A DNA stretch of 48,301 nucleotides. It comes from an uncultured Prevotellaceae bacterium (lineage in GTDB: Bacteria > Bacteroidota > Bacteroidia > Bacteroidales > Bacteroidaceae). Below the pieces are notes generated by a model, which was given only the letters and a program-made list of their open reading frames with translations, did not search any database and was not told the DNA's origin. Of this stretch, positions 1 through 9,300 are shown in pieces. The stretch spans positions 1-48,301 of the forward strand of contig CADCBZ010000052.1 of the NCBI GenBank assembly GCA_902799765.1, written 5' to 3'. A program made the translations under genes and the position numbers. The number at the start of each line of letters is the position of its first letter. The first letter of the stretch is position 1.

Positions 1-30
1 CAAACCGCGACTGAATTTTTGTTTTCCCAT
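1..30 (-). CDS. 5' end of an unidentified gene running off the window
   Basis: An ATG on the minus strand opens a frame encoding MGKQKFSRGL up to the window edge. Only ten residues are visible, so no family can be assigned. Support comes from a good -7 box (TAATTTTG) on the same strand at 350-357 and from the absence of any other explanation for that promoter. If the start is right, the mRNA has an unusually long leader of about 310 nt. It could also be a chance ATG. Confidence 0.35.
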   Translation of the reverse strand, partial: MGKQKFSRGL

Positions 31-349
31 AATCTTAAATGAATTTAATTATTTAACATTTAAGGCTTTGTGGAAGTCAACCTATTTCAGGCCGAGACAC
101 ATCATTATTTGCCCAATTTTCGAAACGTGTCTTTTGGGGTGATTATTTGTAAAAACACCGAAATTTTAATACATTTTTAATATCAAATAAAAGAGGATGC
201 AGAGGCAGCTATTAAGGATAAAAATTGCGAGGATTAAATCAAAAAAATTGCGCGCATTAATGGTAGCAACATTTTCCTTTAATGGTGGTCGAAAGCGGCT
301 CAATTAGGCGGCAACGAAAGAACTAATAATTTTTTTAACAAAAACATAA

Positions 350-357
350 CAAAATTA
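350..357 (-). promoter_or_regulatory. -7 box (TAATTTTG) of a long-leader transcript
   Basis: The minus strand reads TAATTTTG, a match to the Bacteroidetes TAnnTTTG element. Transcription would start near 343 and run through about 310 nt of non-coding, AT-rich DNA before the partial frame at 30. Confidence 0.5.
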
Positions 358-399
358 GATTGAATTATGGCTATTAAACACCGGAGGTTTTGACAACGT

Positions 400-546
400 A
401 AAAAGGGAACCTTCTCAGGTTCCCTTTTTTTTAACCATTCGCATCACAAAAAAATAGTTGTATTGCGCATGGAGTTTGAATAGTACTTATCTCGCGATAA
501 ATAAGATTCTAAAATTAACCTTAATAATCTAATACCATGAAAAACA
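400..546 (-). ncRNA. Candidate small RNA A (about 145 nt)
   Basis: A minus-strand unit with a -7 box at 552-559 and a terminator hairpin at 405-424 contains no convincing frame. Its first nucleotides (block 515-552, including the end of the box) are nearly identical to those of a second unit at 14841-14876. Shared pieces are GTGTTTTTCAT, GTATTAGATT and TAAGGTTAA. Inside it, 487-500 forms a 5-bp hairpin with a GCGA tetraloop. It could instead be an attenuated leader of a gene to the left. Function is unknown. Confidence 0.5.
405..432. terminator. Bidirectional intrinsic terminator
   Basis: The 8-bp stem GGGAACCT/AGGTTCCC with a TCTC loop is followed by eight T on the plus strand. On the minus strand it is followed by five T. 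It would end the small minus-strand transcript starting near 545. Confidence 0.75.
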
Positions 547-551
547 CGATG

Positions 552-559
552 CAAATTTA
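552..559 (-). promoter_or_regulatory. -7 box (TAAATTTG) of small RNA A
   Basis: The minus strand reads TAAATTTG, matching TAnnTTTG. The box lies inside the inverted repeat TTTAGGGA/TCCCTAAA at 556-574, so the hairpin ending the upstream gene and this promoter overlap. Confidence 0.55.
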
Positions 560-574
560 GGGATTTTCCCTAAA
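556..574 (-). terminator. Hairpin downstream of the DUF3256 gene
   Basis: An 8-bp inverted repeat TTTAGGGA/TCCCTAAA with a 3-nt loop lies just past the end of the minus-strand gene. The following T-tract is weak, so termination is likely but not certain. Confidence 0.4.
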
Positions 575-595
575 AAATGAACATTTGTTATCATT

Positions 596-1102
596 CTAAA
601 TCGTATTATTAACCTTATTTAAAATTTCATCACTCCATTTAAGGATCGTTTGCAGATTGAATCCTGCTATGCGTTTCTGCTGACTTTCACTCAACGGCGG
701 AACGGGCATCGGATGCCAGTCGGGGGTGAAACAGCGCAGCGTGGTCTCACCATGGATGGAATCGACCATGAAGGTCTCCCCTACTACAATCACCTGACTT
801 ACAGTGTCGATGGGTTCGGCCAGCGGGAGCAGGAGCATATCTACACGGAGGGCGGGACTCACCTGCAGAGAGAGGCTGTCGGCAGTAAGCGCAGTCATCA
901 CACTGGTGCCGCCCAGACGGTTCTTGACCTCGGCTCTCATGCCTGCATCGAGGAAGTCGAGGAAGTCGAGACGGTCGTTCTGCGTGAGTGAGGGCATCAG
1001 CGAGTCGGGCATCTGACGAAACGCATCACGCAGTGTCAGCTCTTGGGCAGAGCAGACACTGGTTATGCATAGGAGCAGACAAGCTGCGAGCCACTTTTTC
1101 AT
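596..1102 (-). CDS. DUF3256 family secreted protein
   Basis: This is a 168-residue protein of unknown function that I place, from recall, in the Bacteroidetes-restricted DUF3256 family. The N-terminus MKKWLAACLLLCITSVCSAQ is a clear signal peptide, so the mature protein is periplasmic or surface-exposed. The rest is a small soluble domain with no catalytic motif I recognise. The start codon overlaps the stop of the upstream paaK gene by four bases (ATGA), implying translational coupling. It is the last gene of the long ileS-led run, and a hairpin follows its stop. The family assignment rests on overall sequence character rather than one diagnostic motif. Confidence 0.75.
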   Translation of the reverse strand: MKKWLAACLLLCITSVCSAQELTLRDAFRQMPDSLMPSLTQNDRLDFLDFLDAGMRAEVKNRLGGTSVMTALTADSLSLQVSPALRVDMLLLPLAEPIDTVSQVIVVGETFMVDSIHGETTLRCFTPDWHPMPVPPLSESQQKRIAGFNLQTILKWSDEILNKVNNTI

Positions 1103-2439
1103 CCTCGGCCTGGTCTTAGATCCTTCACACGGACAGCCTTACCCTCGCTCATGGGCAGTGAACCCTTCTTCACGAGCTTCACCTGAGGCTTCAGCAGAAT
1201 CTCGCTCTTCAGGGCTGCCTGGATGTCCTTGATCATATTCTGCATATCGGGATAGATATCGGTATCCAGTCCTTCGAGCTCAACCTCAACGGTCATCACA
1301 TCACTATCATCAATGGTATCGAGCGTGATGAGGTAGTTGCTGCCAAGACCAGGATACTGAACCAGCACCTTCTCAACCTGCATCGGGAATACGTTCACAC
1401 CCTTGATGATGAACATATCGTCGGTACGACCCTTGATGCGGTCGATACGGCGGTGGGTACGTCCACACGAACACTCGCCAGGAATGATGCGGGTGAGGTC
1501 GCGCGTGCGATACCTTAATATAGGCATCATGTCGCGGTCGAGCGTGGTGAGCACCATCTCACCCATCACACCGTCGAGCACTGGCTCCAGCGTGTCGGGA
1601 TCGACGATCTCCACGATGTAGTTGTCTTCCCAGAGGTGCATACCCACCTGATTCTTACACTCGAAGGCGACACCAGGACCGTTCATCTCGGTCATACCGA
1701 ACGAGTTGTAGGCCTTGACGCCCAACACGCGCTCAATACGACGACGCTGCTCCTCGGTATGAGGCTCGGCACCGATACAGAGCGTGTGGAGTTTCAGATC
1801 TTTTGGATCAATACCTTCATCCTTAATGGCCTCTGCCATATAGATGGCGTATGAGGGGATGGCGTGGAGGACGGTGGTGCCGAAGTCCTTGATGAACTTG
1901 ATCTGGCGCTTGGTGTTACCAGCGGCGGCAGGAACGGTCATCGCACCCAGCCACTCAGCACCATACTGGAAGCCCAGACCACCGGTGAACATACCGTAAC
2001 CTGATGAGTTCTGGAAGATGTCGCTCTTGCGGCAGCCCACCATATAGAGGTTACGGGCAATCATGTTGGCCCATGAGCAGATGTCGTGCTCGGAATAGAC
2101 CACGACGCAGGGGTTACCCGTGGTACCGCTGGTGGAGTGGATACGGATGGCATCGTCGAGGCTTCTGCCTACGAGGCCATAGGGATAGTTGTCGCGCAGA
2201 TCCTGCTTCGTGGTGAAGGGGATCTTACGGAGATCTTCCAATGAGTTGATGGAATCGGCAGTGATGCCAGCATCGCCCAGACGCTTCTTGTAGAAGGGTG
2301 ACTGCAAGGCGATGTTGATGCTTGCCTTGAGTTTCTTGATCTGCAGCGCTTCGAGCTGCTCTCTGGGCATGGTTTCAATCTCAGGTTGCCAGTACTCGCC
2401 ATCAGGCTTGATCGTGGCCATAATTTTCTCATCAGTCAT
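1099..2439 (-). CDS. paaK: Phenylacetate-CoA ligase
   Basis: This 446-residue adenylate-forming enzyme converts phenylacetate or related aryl-acetates, ATP and CoA to the acyl-CoA in the cytoplasm. The nucleotide-binding motif STSGTTGNP is at residues 102-110. A second adenylate-forming motif, NSFGMTEM, follows in the middle, and the C-terminal domain ends with the GKAVRV segment expected of the family. Length is normal. In anaerobic Bacteroidetes such ligases usually work with indolepyruvate oxidoreductase (IorAB) in aromatic amino-acid oxidation, but iorAB is not in this window. It sits 49 bp downstream of rsmE and overlaps the next gene by 4 bp. Substrate preference cannot be read from sequence. 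Confidence 0.93.
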   Translation of the reverse strand: MTDEKIMATIKPDGEYWQPEIETMPREQLEALQIKKLKASINIALQSPFYKKRLGDAGITADSINSLEDLRKIPFTTKQDLRDNYPYGLVGRSLDDAIRIHSTSGTTGNPCVVVYSEHDICSWANMIARNLYMVGCRKSDIFQNSSGYGMFTGGLGFQYGAEWLGAMTVPAAAGNTKRQIKFIKDFGTTVLHAIPSYAIYMAEAIKDEGIDPKDLKLHTLCIGAEPHTEEQRRRIERVLGVKAYNSFGMTEMNGPGVAFECKNQVGMHLWEDNYIVEIVDPDTLEPVLDGVMGEMVLTTLDRDMMPILRYRTRDLTRIIPGECSCGRTHRRIDRIKGRTDDMFIIKGVNVFPMQVEKVLVQYPGLGSNYLITLDTIDDSDVMTVEVELEGLDTDIYPDMQNMIKDIQAALKSEILLKPQVKLVKKGSLPMSEGKAVRVKDLRPGRG

Positions 2440-2488
2440 AATTATCTATATTTAATGTTTAATCTTTTCTGAAATTTAATGTTTAATG

Positions 2489-3205
2489 TCACTGCTTCGC
2501 CAGTTGCATCATCATGACGGCTGCCAGACCTGCGGTCTCTGTGCGCAGACGACTGCGCCCGAGATCGACGGAGACGAAGCCTGCATCGACAGCCATTCGC
2601 ACCTCCTCGATCGAGAAGTCGCCCTCGGGGCCTACCAGCACCATGGCATCGTGGCTCTCCTGGCGGCGCAGTTCGTCGAAGAGGTTCGTACGGGGAATCT
2701 CATCGTAGCAATGGGCGATGTAGCGCGGGCCTTCCTGATGGGCTGCAATGAATTTCTTAAAGGACATCATCTCATTGAGCACAGGCTTCCAGGCTTTGCG
2801 GCTCTGTTTGACAGCTGAGGTCACGATCTTCTCAAGACGCGGCAACTTCAGCAGTTTGCGCTCAGAGAAGGCGCAGTTGAGGAACGACACCTCATCGATG
2901 CCCACCTCGGTGGCTTTCTCCAGCATCCACTCAATGCGGTCGAGCATCTTCGTGGGGGCGATGGCTAAGTGCAGACGTCCCTGCCACTGGGGTTCCTGAG
3001 GCAGCGTTTCCAGGATCTCGTAGTAACAGTTACGCGTGGCGGCGATCGTCACCCGAGCACGATAGAAACAGCCTTCACCATCCATCAGGAAGAGTTCGTC
3101 GCCACCCTTCAGGCGCAGCACACGCATGGCGTGCATCGCCTCATCGGTGGGCAATTCCTGCTGATGGGCCGCATCGGGCACGAAGAAATATCTTGTTTCT
3201 TTCAT
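2489..3205 (-). CDS. rsmE: 16S rRNA (uracil-1498-N3)-methyltransferase
   Basis: RsmE is a SPOUT-family enzyme that methylates N3 of U1498 in 16S rRNA using SAM. The 238-residue length is normal. The N-terminal RNA-binding PUA-like part (about 1-70) precedes the knotted SAM domain, recognised by EKATEVG at 96-102, VGPEGDFS at 191-198 and LGRSRLRTETA at 215-225, which form the cofactor knot. It is 14 bp downstream of the nucleoside permease gene and is probably part of the same operon. Nothing is degenerate. Confidence 0.95.
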   Translation of the reverse strand: MKETRYFFVPDAAHQQELPTDEAMHAMRVLRLKGGDELFLMDGEGCFYRARVTIAATRNCYYEILETLPQEPQWQGRLHLAIAPTKMLDRIEWMLEKATEVGIDEVSFLNCAFSERKLLKLPRLEKIVTSAVKQSRKAWKPVLNEMMSFKKFIAAHQEGPRYIAHCYDEIPRTNLFDELRRQESHDAMVLVGPEGDFSIEEVRMAVDAGFVSVDLGRSRLRTETAGLAAVMMMQLAKQ

Positions 3206-3218
3206 TTCAAGTTTTCAA

Positions 3219-4523
3219 TTATTTAGACTCCGGATGGAAGACCAGGGCGAACGATACGCCTACGATCAGGGCAAAGGTAGAGAAGATAAACCAACAGGTG
3301 GTCCAGTCGCCCATGAGGAAGCCTCCCTCCCAACTGCAGAAATAGTTCACGATCTCGCCCGCAGCGAGCGTACCTATCGTGGCACCGACACCATTGGTCA
3401 TCATCATGAAGAGTCCCTGGGCAGAGGCCTTCACTGAGGGCTCACACTCCTGATCGACGAAGATACCGCCCGACACATTGAAGAAGTCGAAGGCGACACC
3501 ATAGACGACGCATGACAGGATGAAGAAGATCACGCCTGGCATGGCGGGATTGCCAATGCCGAAGAAACCGAATCGGAACACCCAGGCGAACATCGACATC
3601 AGCATGACGACCTTGATACCATATCGCTTCAGGAAGAAGGGAATCATCAGGATACAAAGGGCCTCGGACATCTGAGAGATAGACGTGAGCAGCGTGGCAT
3701 TGTTGGCTGCGAAGGATGAGGCAATCGCCGCATCGGCACTTCCCTTGAAGCTGGTGATGAACGGTCCGGCATAGCCGTTCGTGACCTGCAGGCACATACC
3801 CAAGAGTGCAGAGAAGATGAAGAACAGCGCCATCTTCCTGGTCTTGAAGAGCTTGAAGGCACTCAGGCCGAAACTCTCTGCCAACGAGACACCCTTCTTT
3901 GGTTCGAGCTTACACTCGGGCAAGGTGAAACAGTAAACAAAAAGCACCAGACTCAGCACACCCGACACGAAGAACTGCATGTAGGTGTATTGGAACTTGT
4001 GGGCACTCTCGGCCAAGGTGAGCGAGAATGCGCCGTCTTCCCAACAGGCACAGTTGACAAACCACATCGTGATGATGAAGCCGACGGTGCCCAGCACACG
4101 GATAGGCGGAAAGTCCTTCACCGTGTCGAGGCCGTTCTTCTTCAGGATCGTGAAGGCTGTGGTGTTAGCCAGGGCGATGGTGGGCATATAGAAAGCCACA
4201 CTCAGCGTATAGAGCGCTATGAAGAGGCTCTTCGCCTCGAGCTCCTGTCCGAAACCTGCCTGCAGACCGAGCCACCAGCAAGCCAGCATGAAGCCGCCTG
4301 CCACCAGATGACAGAGTCCCAGCACGCGCTGTGGCTGGATATACTTATCGGCAATGATACCCATCAACGTGGGCATGAAGATAGACACGATACCCTGGAT
4401 CGCATAGAACCAGGCGATGTTATCGCCCAGACCAGCCACGCCGAGATAGTTGCCCATACACGTGAGGTAGGCACCCCACACGGCGAACTCCAGGAAATTC
4501 ATGATTGACAATCGTAGTTTCAT
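3219..4523 (-). CDS. NupG-type nucleoside permease (MFS)
   Basis: This 434-residue integral membrane protein has about 12 hydrophobic segments and the nucleoside:proton symporter N-terminus (LRLSIMNFLEFAVWGAY) shared by NupG/XapB-like transporters. It should import nucleosides across the inner membrane. The conserved MPTLMGIIADKY loop follows the second helix, and the C-terminal half has an intact helix series ending near the stop. Neighbours are lspA/DUF4296 upstream and rsmE downstream with short spacers, so it is likely cotranscribed. Exact substrate range is inference from the family. Confidence 0.88.
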   Translation of the reverse strand: MKLRLSIMNFLEFAVWGAYLTCMGNYLGVAGLGDNIAWFYAIQGIVSIFMPTLMGIIADKYIQPQRVLGLCHLVAGGFMLACWWLGLQAGFGQELEAKSLFIALYTLSVAFYMPTIALANTTAFTILKKNGLDTVKDFPPIRVLGTVGFIITMWFVNCACWEDGAFSLTLAESAHKFQYTYMQFFVSGVLSLVLFVYCFTLPECKLEPKKGVSLAESFGLSAFKLFKTRKMALFFIFSALLGMCLQVTNGYAGPFITSFKGSADAAIASSFAANNATLLTSISQMSEALCILMIPFFLKRYGIKVVMLMSMFAWVFRFGFFGIGNPAMPGVIFFILSCVVYGVAFDFFNVSGGIFVDQECEPSVKASAQGLFMMMTNGVGATIGTLAAGEIVNYFCSWEGGFLMGDWTTCWFIFSTFALIVGVSFALVFHPESK

Positions 4524-4544
4524 ATCGGTTTTTAGTTTAAATGA

Positions 4545-5321
4545 TTAATGATTCTTTTTACGGATACGCAGCAGATGGATATTATCGAGGAAGAGCATAC
4601 ATACATCGTTCTCCATTTGCTGGTCGCGACGGTTCATGATGATATAGCCGCGCAACTCCTTGAGGGCGTGATCCTCTTCTGGCACACGGACGACACCTTT
4701 ACCCGAGGCCGGAACAGCGTAATTGCGGGTGATAATGGTATCATTGTCATAGGTGAACGACAGATAGACCTGGGCATTGCGTGAGCCGCTCTGAACCAGG
4801 AAGGTGCTGCCATAGGCAAAGAGGAAACTGTCGCCTGCATGATAGCTGCTGTCAGCCCGCTGACGGAACTGGTAGATGTGGAACGGCGACTGAGGATACA
4901 GCAACAGATTGCGCTTGCCTTCCCACACATCAGCCGTATCACTCAAATGTGAATAGGTGGTGTATTGCTGAAGCTCACGGATGGAGGTACCCTGTGCCAG
5001 AGCATCATCACTCAAACGGTGCTGCACACGTTCGTAGATCCTGAAGAGGTCTTCCAAGTGATTGTAGTACCACACCATCGACGTGTCGAAGTCAGCCTGG
5101 GTAAAGCCGTGCTTCTTCAGTGCAAGCCTGTGGTAATATTCTCTGTTATAGCGATCGCCTTCCTCATCTGGTAAAAACTGCATGCCACTCGCCAGATAAT
5201 AGTCGTAGAGCACATCCTCCATATCGTCAGGCTGAATCACCTGGCTGGGAATCCTTGGCTTACAAGCTGCGAGCAACCATAAAGCCAGCATCACGACCAT
5301 ATACCACCTACTCCACTTCAT
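4545..5321 (-). CDS. DUF4296 lipoprotein
   Basis: A lipoprotein of about 258 residues, which I place in the Bacteroidetes DUF4296 family. I chose the ATG at 5321, which gives MKWSRWYMVVMLALWLLAAC with a lipobox LLAAC. A longer frame to 5411 would put 30 charged residues before the signal peptide. The DUF4296 segment (IQPDDMEDVLYDYYLASGM and following, about residues 25-110) lies just after the lipid-modified cysteine. With this start the gene overlaps lspA by 14 bp. The pairing is apt because LspA processes lipoprotein signal peptides. Function is unknown. Confidence 0.82.
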   Translation of the reverse strand: MKWSRWYMVVMLALWLLAACKPRIPSQVIQPDDMEDVLYDYYLASGMQFLPDEEGDRYNREYYHRLALKKHGFTQADFDTSMVWYYNHLEDLFRIYERVQHRLSDDALAQGTSIRELQQYTTYSHLSDTADVWEGKRNLLLYPQSPFHIYQFRQRADSSYHAGDSFLFAYGSTFLVQSGSRNAQVYLSFTYDNDTIITRNYAVPASGKGVVRVPEEDHALKELRGYIIMNRRDQQMENDVCMLFLDNIHLLRIRKKNH

Positions 5322-5982
5322 GTACTTCTTGCTCTGCTTGCCCTTCTTGCTCTTCACTATGGCCAATCGAACTGATTTCCCGACGATAGAACAGCAACAG
5401 CCAGACCACACTCACACTGATGCAGGCATCGGCGAAGTTGAACACCGGACTGAAGAAGATGAAATGTTCCCCCCCGACGAAGGGCAGCCACGCGGGCCAA
5501 TCCATCTCGAACAGCGGGAAGTAGAACATATCCACCACCTTTCCCATCAGGAACGGCGCATAACCCGTACCGAAAGGCACGAGATAAGAGACATAATAAG
5601 GAGAGGACTCCGTAAACATCAGGCCATAGAACAGACAGTCGATCAGATTGCCTGCGGCCCCTGCCAATACCATCGACAGACAGACGATGTAACCTGTGCG
5701 GGCGTTTTTCCGTACCTGTTTCCAGATATAATAGCCAAGCACAGAAATGGCGATCACACGGAATAACGACAGGATGAGCTTGCTGCCCAACTGCATGCCA
5801 AAGGCCATACCGATATTCTCGATGAAGGTGATGTAGAACCAGTCGAACACATGGATGCTCTCGTGAAGCAACATCGACATCTTCACCCAGATCTTGATGG
5901 CCTGGTCTATCAAGAGAATGGCAACCACCAAGATGATTGCCAGTCTGCCTTTGGTAATCAGTGAGCTTCCTGAAGTCTTCAC
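5308..5982 (-). CDS. lspA: Lipoprotein signal peptidase (signal peptidase II)
   Basis: LspA is an inner-membrane aspartyl protease that removes signal peptides from diacylglyceryl-modified prolipoproteins. The two family motifs are present: GNLID at 111-115 and FNFADA at 181-186, placing the catalytic aspartates at 115 and 185. Four hydrophobic segments are visible, and an early IDQAIK matches the conserved D-Q-x-x-K. At 224 residues it is longer than the E. coli enzyme, with an acidic C-terminal tail as often seen in Bacteroidetes. It overlaps the DksA-like gene upstream by 4 bp and the DUF4296 gene downstream by 14 bp. Confidence 0.95.
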   Translation of the reverse strand: MKTSGSSLITKGRLAIILVVAILLIDQAIKIWVKMSMLLHESIHVFDWFYITFIENIGMAFGMQLGSKLILSLFRVIAISVLGYYIWKQVRKNARTGYIVCLSMVLAGAAGNLIDCLFYGLMFTESSPYYVSYLVPFGTGYAPFLMGKVVDMFYFPLFEMDWPAWLPFVGGEHFIFFSPVFNFADACISVSVVWLLLFYRREISSIGHSEEQEGQAEQEVHEVE

Positions 5983-6362
5983 CGCTTGCTTTGGTTCATC
6001 TTCGACTCAACGCTCAGCGTGGCGTGAGGTACGGCACGCAGACGCTCCTTGGGAATCAGTTTTCCCGTGATGCGGTCGATACCATATGTCTTATTCTCAA
6101 TACGAACAAGTGCTGCCTTCAGACCCTGAATGAACTTCTGCTGACGGGCTGCCATCGTAATCAACTCTTCCTTCGTCTGGGTGGCACTACCCTCCTCCAA
6201 TGCCTTGTAAGTGGGTGATGTGTCATCAACATCGTTGGAATCCTGATTGGTCAGCACGCGCATCATCTCATCATAGTCGCGTTTAGCCAAAGCCAGTTTT
6301 TCGTTAATGATCTGACGGAACTCCTCGAGTTCCTCGTCAGTGTAGCGGTTTTTTTCTGCCAT
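5979..6362 (-). CDS. DksA/TraR-family protein without zinc-finger cysteines
   Basis: A 127-residue protein with the DksA/TraR layout: an N-terminal coiled coil (about 5-95) and a C-terminal globule with KTYGIDRITGKLIPKERL and RAVPHATLS. These proteins bind RNA polymerase through the secondary channel and tune promoters with (p)ppGpp. It contains no cysteine at all. The first expected zinc-ligand position (usually YGIC) is aspartate, so the finger cannot bind zinc in the usual way. It lies between ileS (25 bp gap) and lspA (ATGA overlap). The ligand loss is read from sequence. Whether it still acts on polymerase is unknown. Confidence 0.85.
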   Translation of the reverse strand: MAEKNRYTDEELEEFRQIINEKLALAKRDYDEMMRVLTNQDSNDVDDTSPTYKALEEGSATQTKEELITMAARQQKFIQGLKAALVRIENKTYGIDRITGKLIPKERLRAVPHATLSVESKMNQSKR

Positions 6363-6387
6363 AATTCTTTAGTTATTGTATTTTTAA

Positions 6388-9300
6388 TTATTGTTTTGCC
6401 ACCTTAATGTTCAACTTGAAGTCGTCGAAGTCAATCTCCTGACCGTCATTGGGTTGAACTGCAATATCGTTGGCAAGCACCTGCGTCTTGATATAGTCGC
6501 CGAAGCTCTCCACGGCTTTCTCTACATCTTCATTCGGACCCAGCATCACAGCGATATGGTCGGTAATCTCCAGACCACTCTCCTTACGGATGTTCTGAAT
6601 GCGGTTGATGAGCTCACGGGCCATACCTTCGTTCTTCAGCTCATCGGTGAGTTCCACCTCAAGGGCTACGGTCAGGTTGCCTTCGTTAGCTACCAGCCAG
6701 CCAGGAATATCCTCGCTGATGATATCCACATCGACAGCCTCGACAGTCAGGGCCTGACCCTCAACCTCGATGCTGATGCTACCCTGCTGCTCAAGCTGGG
6801 CAATCTGCTCCTGTGAGAGCTGATCCATCGCTGCAGCCACACCCTTCATGAGCTTGCCGAACTTCTTACCCATCGTACGGAAGTTACACTTCACCTTCTT
6901 TACGAGTACACCGGCACCCTCTACGAAACGAAGCTCCTTGACGTTCACCTCGTTCATAATCAGGTCTTTCACAGCCTCAATGTGCTTCTTCTGCTCTGCA
7001 TCGACGGCAGGAATCATAATGGCCTGCAGTGGCTGACGAACCTTGATGTTCACCTTACGGCGCAGGGCCAGTACCATCGAGGTGATCTTCTGGGCCATCT
7101 GCATACGGGCCTCGAGATCTCTATTGATCTGAGCCTCATTAGTCAAGGGGAAGAAATCCAGGTGTACGGAATCGAACTGTCCGCCCAGATCCTTATACAA
7201 CTGGTCGGCATAGAACGGAGCAAATGGTGCTAGGAGTTTAGCCACCGTCATCAGACAGGTATAGAGGGTCTGGTAGGCACTGAGCTTATCGACTGACATC
7301 TCCTTGCCCCAGAAACGTTTGCGGTTCAGACGAACATACCAGTTAGAGAGGTCATCGTTAACGAAGGCATCAATCAGGCGGCCTGCACGGGTGGGATCAT
7401 AACCATCGAGCTCTACCTCCACACCCTTGATCAGCGTGTTCAGGCAAGAGAGGATCCAGCGGTCGATCTCGGGGCGCTCTGCAAAGGGCACCTGAGCTGC
7501 CTGAGGATCGAAGCCATCGACATTGGCATACAGCGCAAAGAAGCTATATGTATTATATAAGGTGCCGAAGAACTTACGGCGCACCTCATCGACACCCTCC
7601 GGGTCGAACTTCAGGTTGTCCCAAGGCTCGGAGTTGGTCATCATATACAGACGAACAGCATCGGAACCGAACTTCCCGATCATATCAAAGGGGTTCACCA
7701 CGTTACCTACGTGCTTCGACATCTTGTTGCCCTTGGCATCGAGCACGAGACCAGAAGAGATCACGTTCTTGAAGGCCACGGAGTCGAAGATCATCGTAGC
7801 AATGGCGTGCAGGGTGAAGAACCAACCACGGGTCTGATCGACACCCTCGTTGATGAAGTCGCAGGGGAAGGCGATACCCTTATCGATCAGATCCTTATTC
7901 TCAAACGGATAATGCACCTGAGCGTAAGGCATAGAACCAGAATCGAACCATACATCGATAAGGTCGGTCTCGCGCTTCATGGGCTTACCGCTCTCAGATA
8001 CCAGTACGATGTTGTCCACATACGGACGGTGCAGGTCGATCTTGTCGTAGTTCTCCTTCGACATATCACCAGGTACGAAACCATTATCCTTCAACGGGTT
8101 GCTCTGCATGAAGCCTGCCTTCACAGCCTTCTCGATCTCATTGTAGAGTTCCTCTACGGAACCAATGCAGATCTCCTTGCCGTCCTCGTCGCGCCAGATA
8201 GGCAGCGGGGTGCCCCAGAAACGGGAACGAGAGAGGTTCCAGTCGTTCAGGTTCTCCAGCCAGTTGCCGAAGCGGCCTGTACCTGTTGACTCAGGCTGCC
8301 AGTTGATGGTCTTGTTAAGCTCGAACATACGGTCTTTCTTCGCTGTAGAGCGGATGAACCAAGAGTCGAGCGGATAGTAGAGCACGGGCTTATCAGTACG
8401 CCAGCAGTGGGGATAGTTGTGTACGTGCTTCTCGATCTTGAGCGCCGTACCCTCCTGCTTCATCTCCATACAGATCACGATGTTCAGGTCTTCTGCCTTC
8501 GCAGCAGCCTGCTCGTCGTATTTGCCATCCTTATTGAACTCAGGAGCGTAGGCATTCTTCACATAGTCGCCTGCGTGATGCGCATAGCCTTCCTTGTTGA
8601 CACACTTCTCGATGAAGTTGTCGTCGAGCTCTTCCATCACATAGTACTTACCCTGAAGGTCAACCATCGGACGGGTCTCACCTTTCTTATTTATAAGGAA
8701 CAGGCTTGGAATATGGGCATCCTTAGCCACCTTGGCATCATCGGCACCGAAGGTAGGTGCGATATGTACGATACCGGCACCATCCTCTGTCGTTACATAG
8801 TCGCCCGGGATCACACGGAAAGCCTCGCTCTCCATCTCCACGAACTGATCCTTACCGTTCTCACCCATGAATACCTTCTCAGGATGAGCGGCAGCATAAG
8901 CCTTCACATAGTCGGCAGCATTCTGATCGAGTTTGGCAGAAGGCTTCACCCAAGGCATCAGCTGCTGGTACTTCAGACCCACCAGCTCTTCACCTGTATA
9001 ACGGCCTACAATACGATAAGGTACGAACTTCTCGCCCTTATTGTACTCAGGCATCTCATCGCCATCGGTGATATTGCCCTCGGGAGCCAGATAGGCATTC
9101 AGACGACTCTCGGCCAGGATGATGGTGATCTTCTCACCATTATAACTGTTATAGGTCTCTACAGCCACATAATCGATCTTCGGACCGACACAGAGTGCGG
9201 TGTTTGAAGGCAAAGTCCAAGGGGTTGTCGTCCAAGCCACGAAGTAAGGTGTACCCCACTTCGTCCACTCTTCCTTAGGATTGAGGGCCTTGAAGAGGGC

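Noticed and set aside
367-393. Short plus-strand frame MAIKHRRF just before the 405 terminator
   Set aside because: Eight codons with no plus-strand -7 box upstream. The terminator is better explained by the minus-strand transcript.
8407-9207. Open frame of about 266 codons on the plus strand
   Set aside because: It is antisense to ileS, with no promoter or recognisable product.
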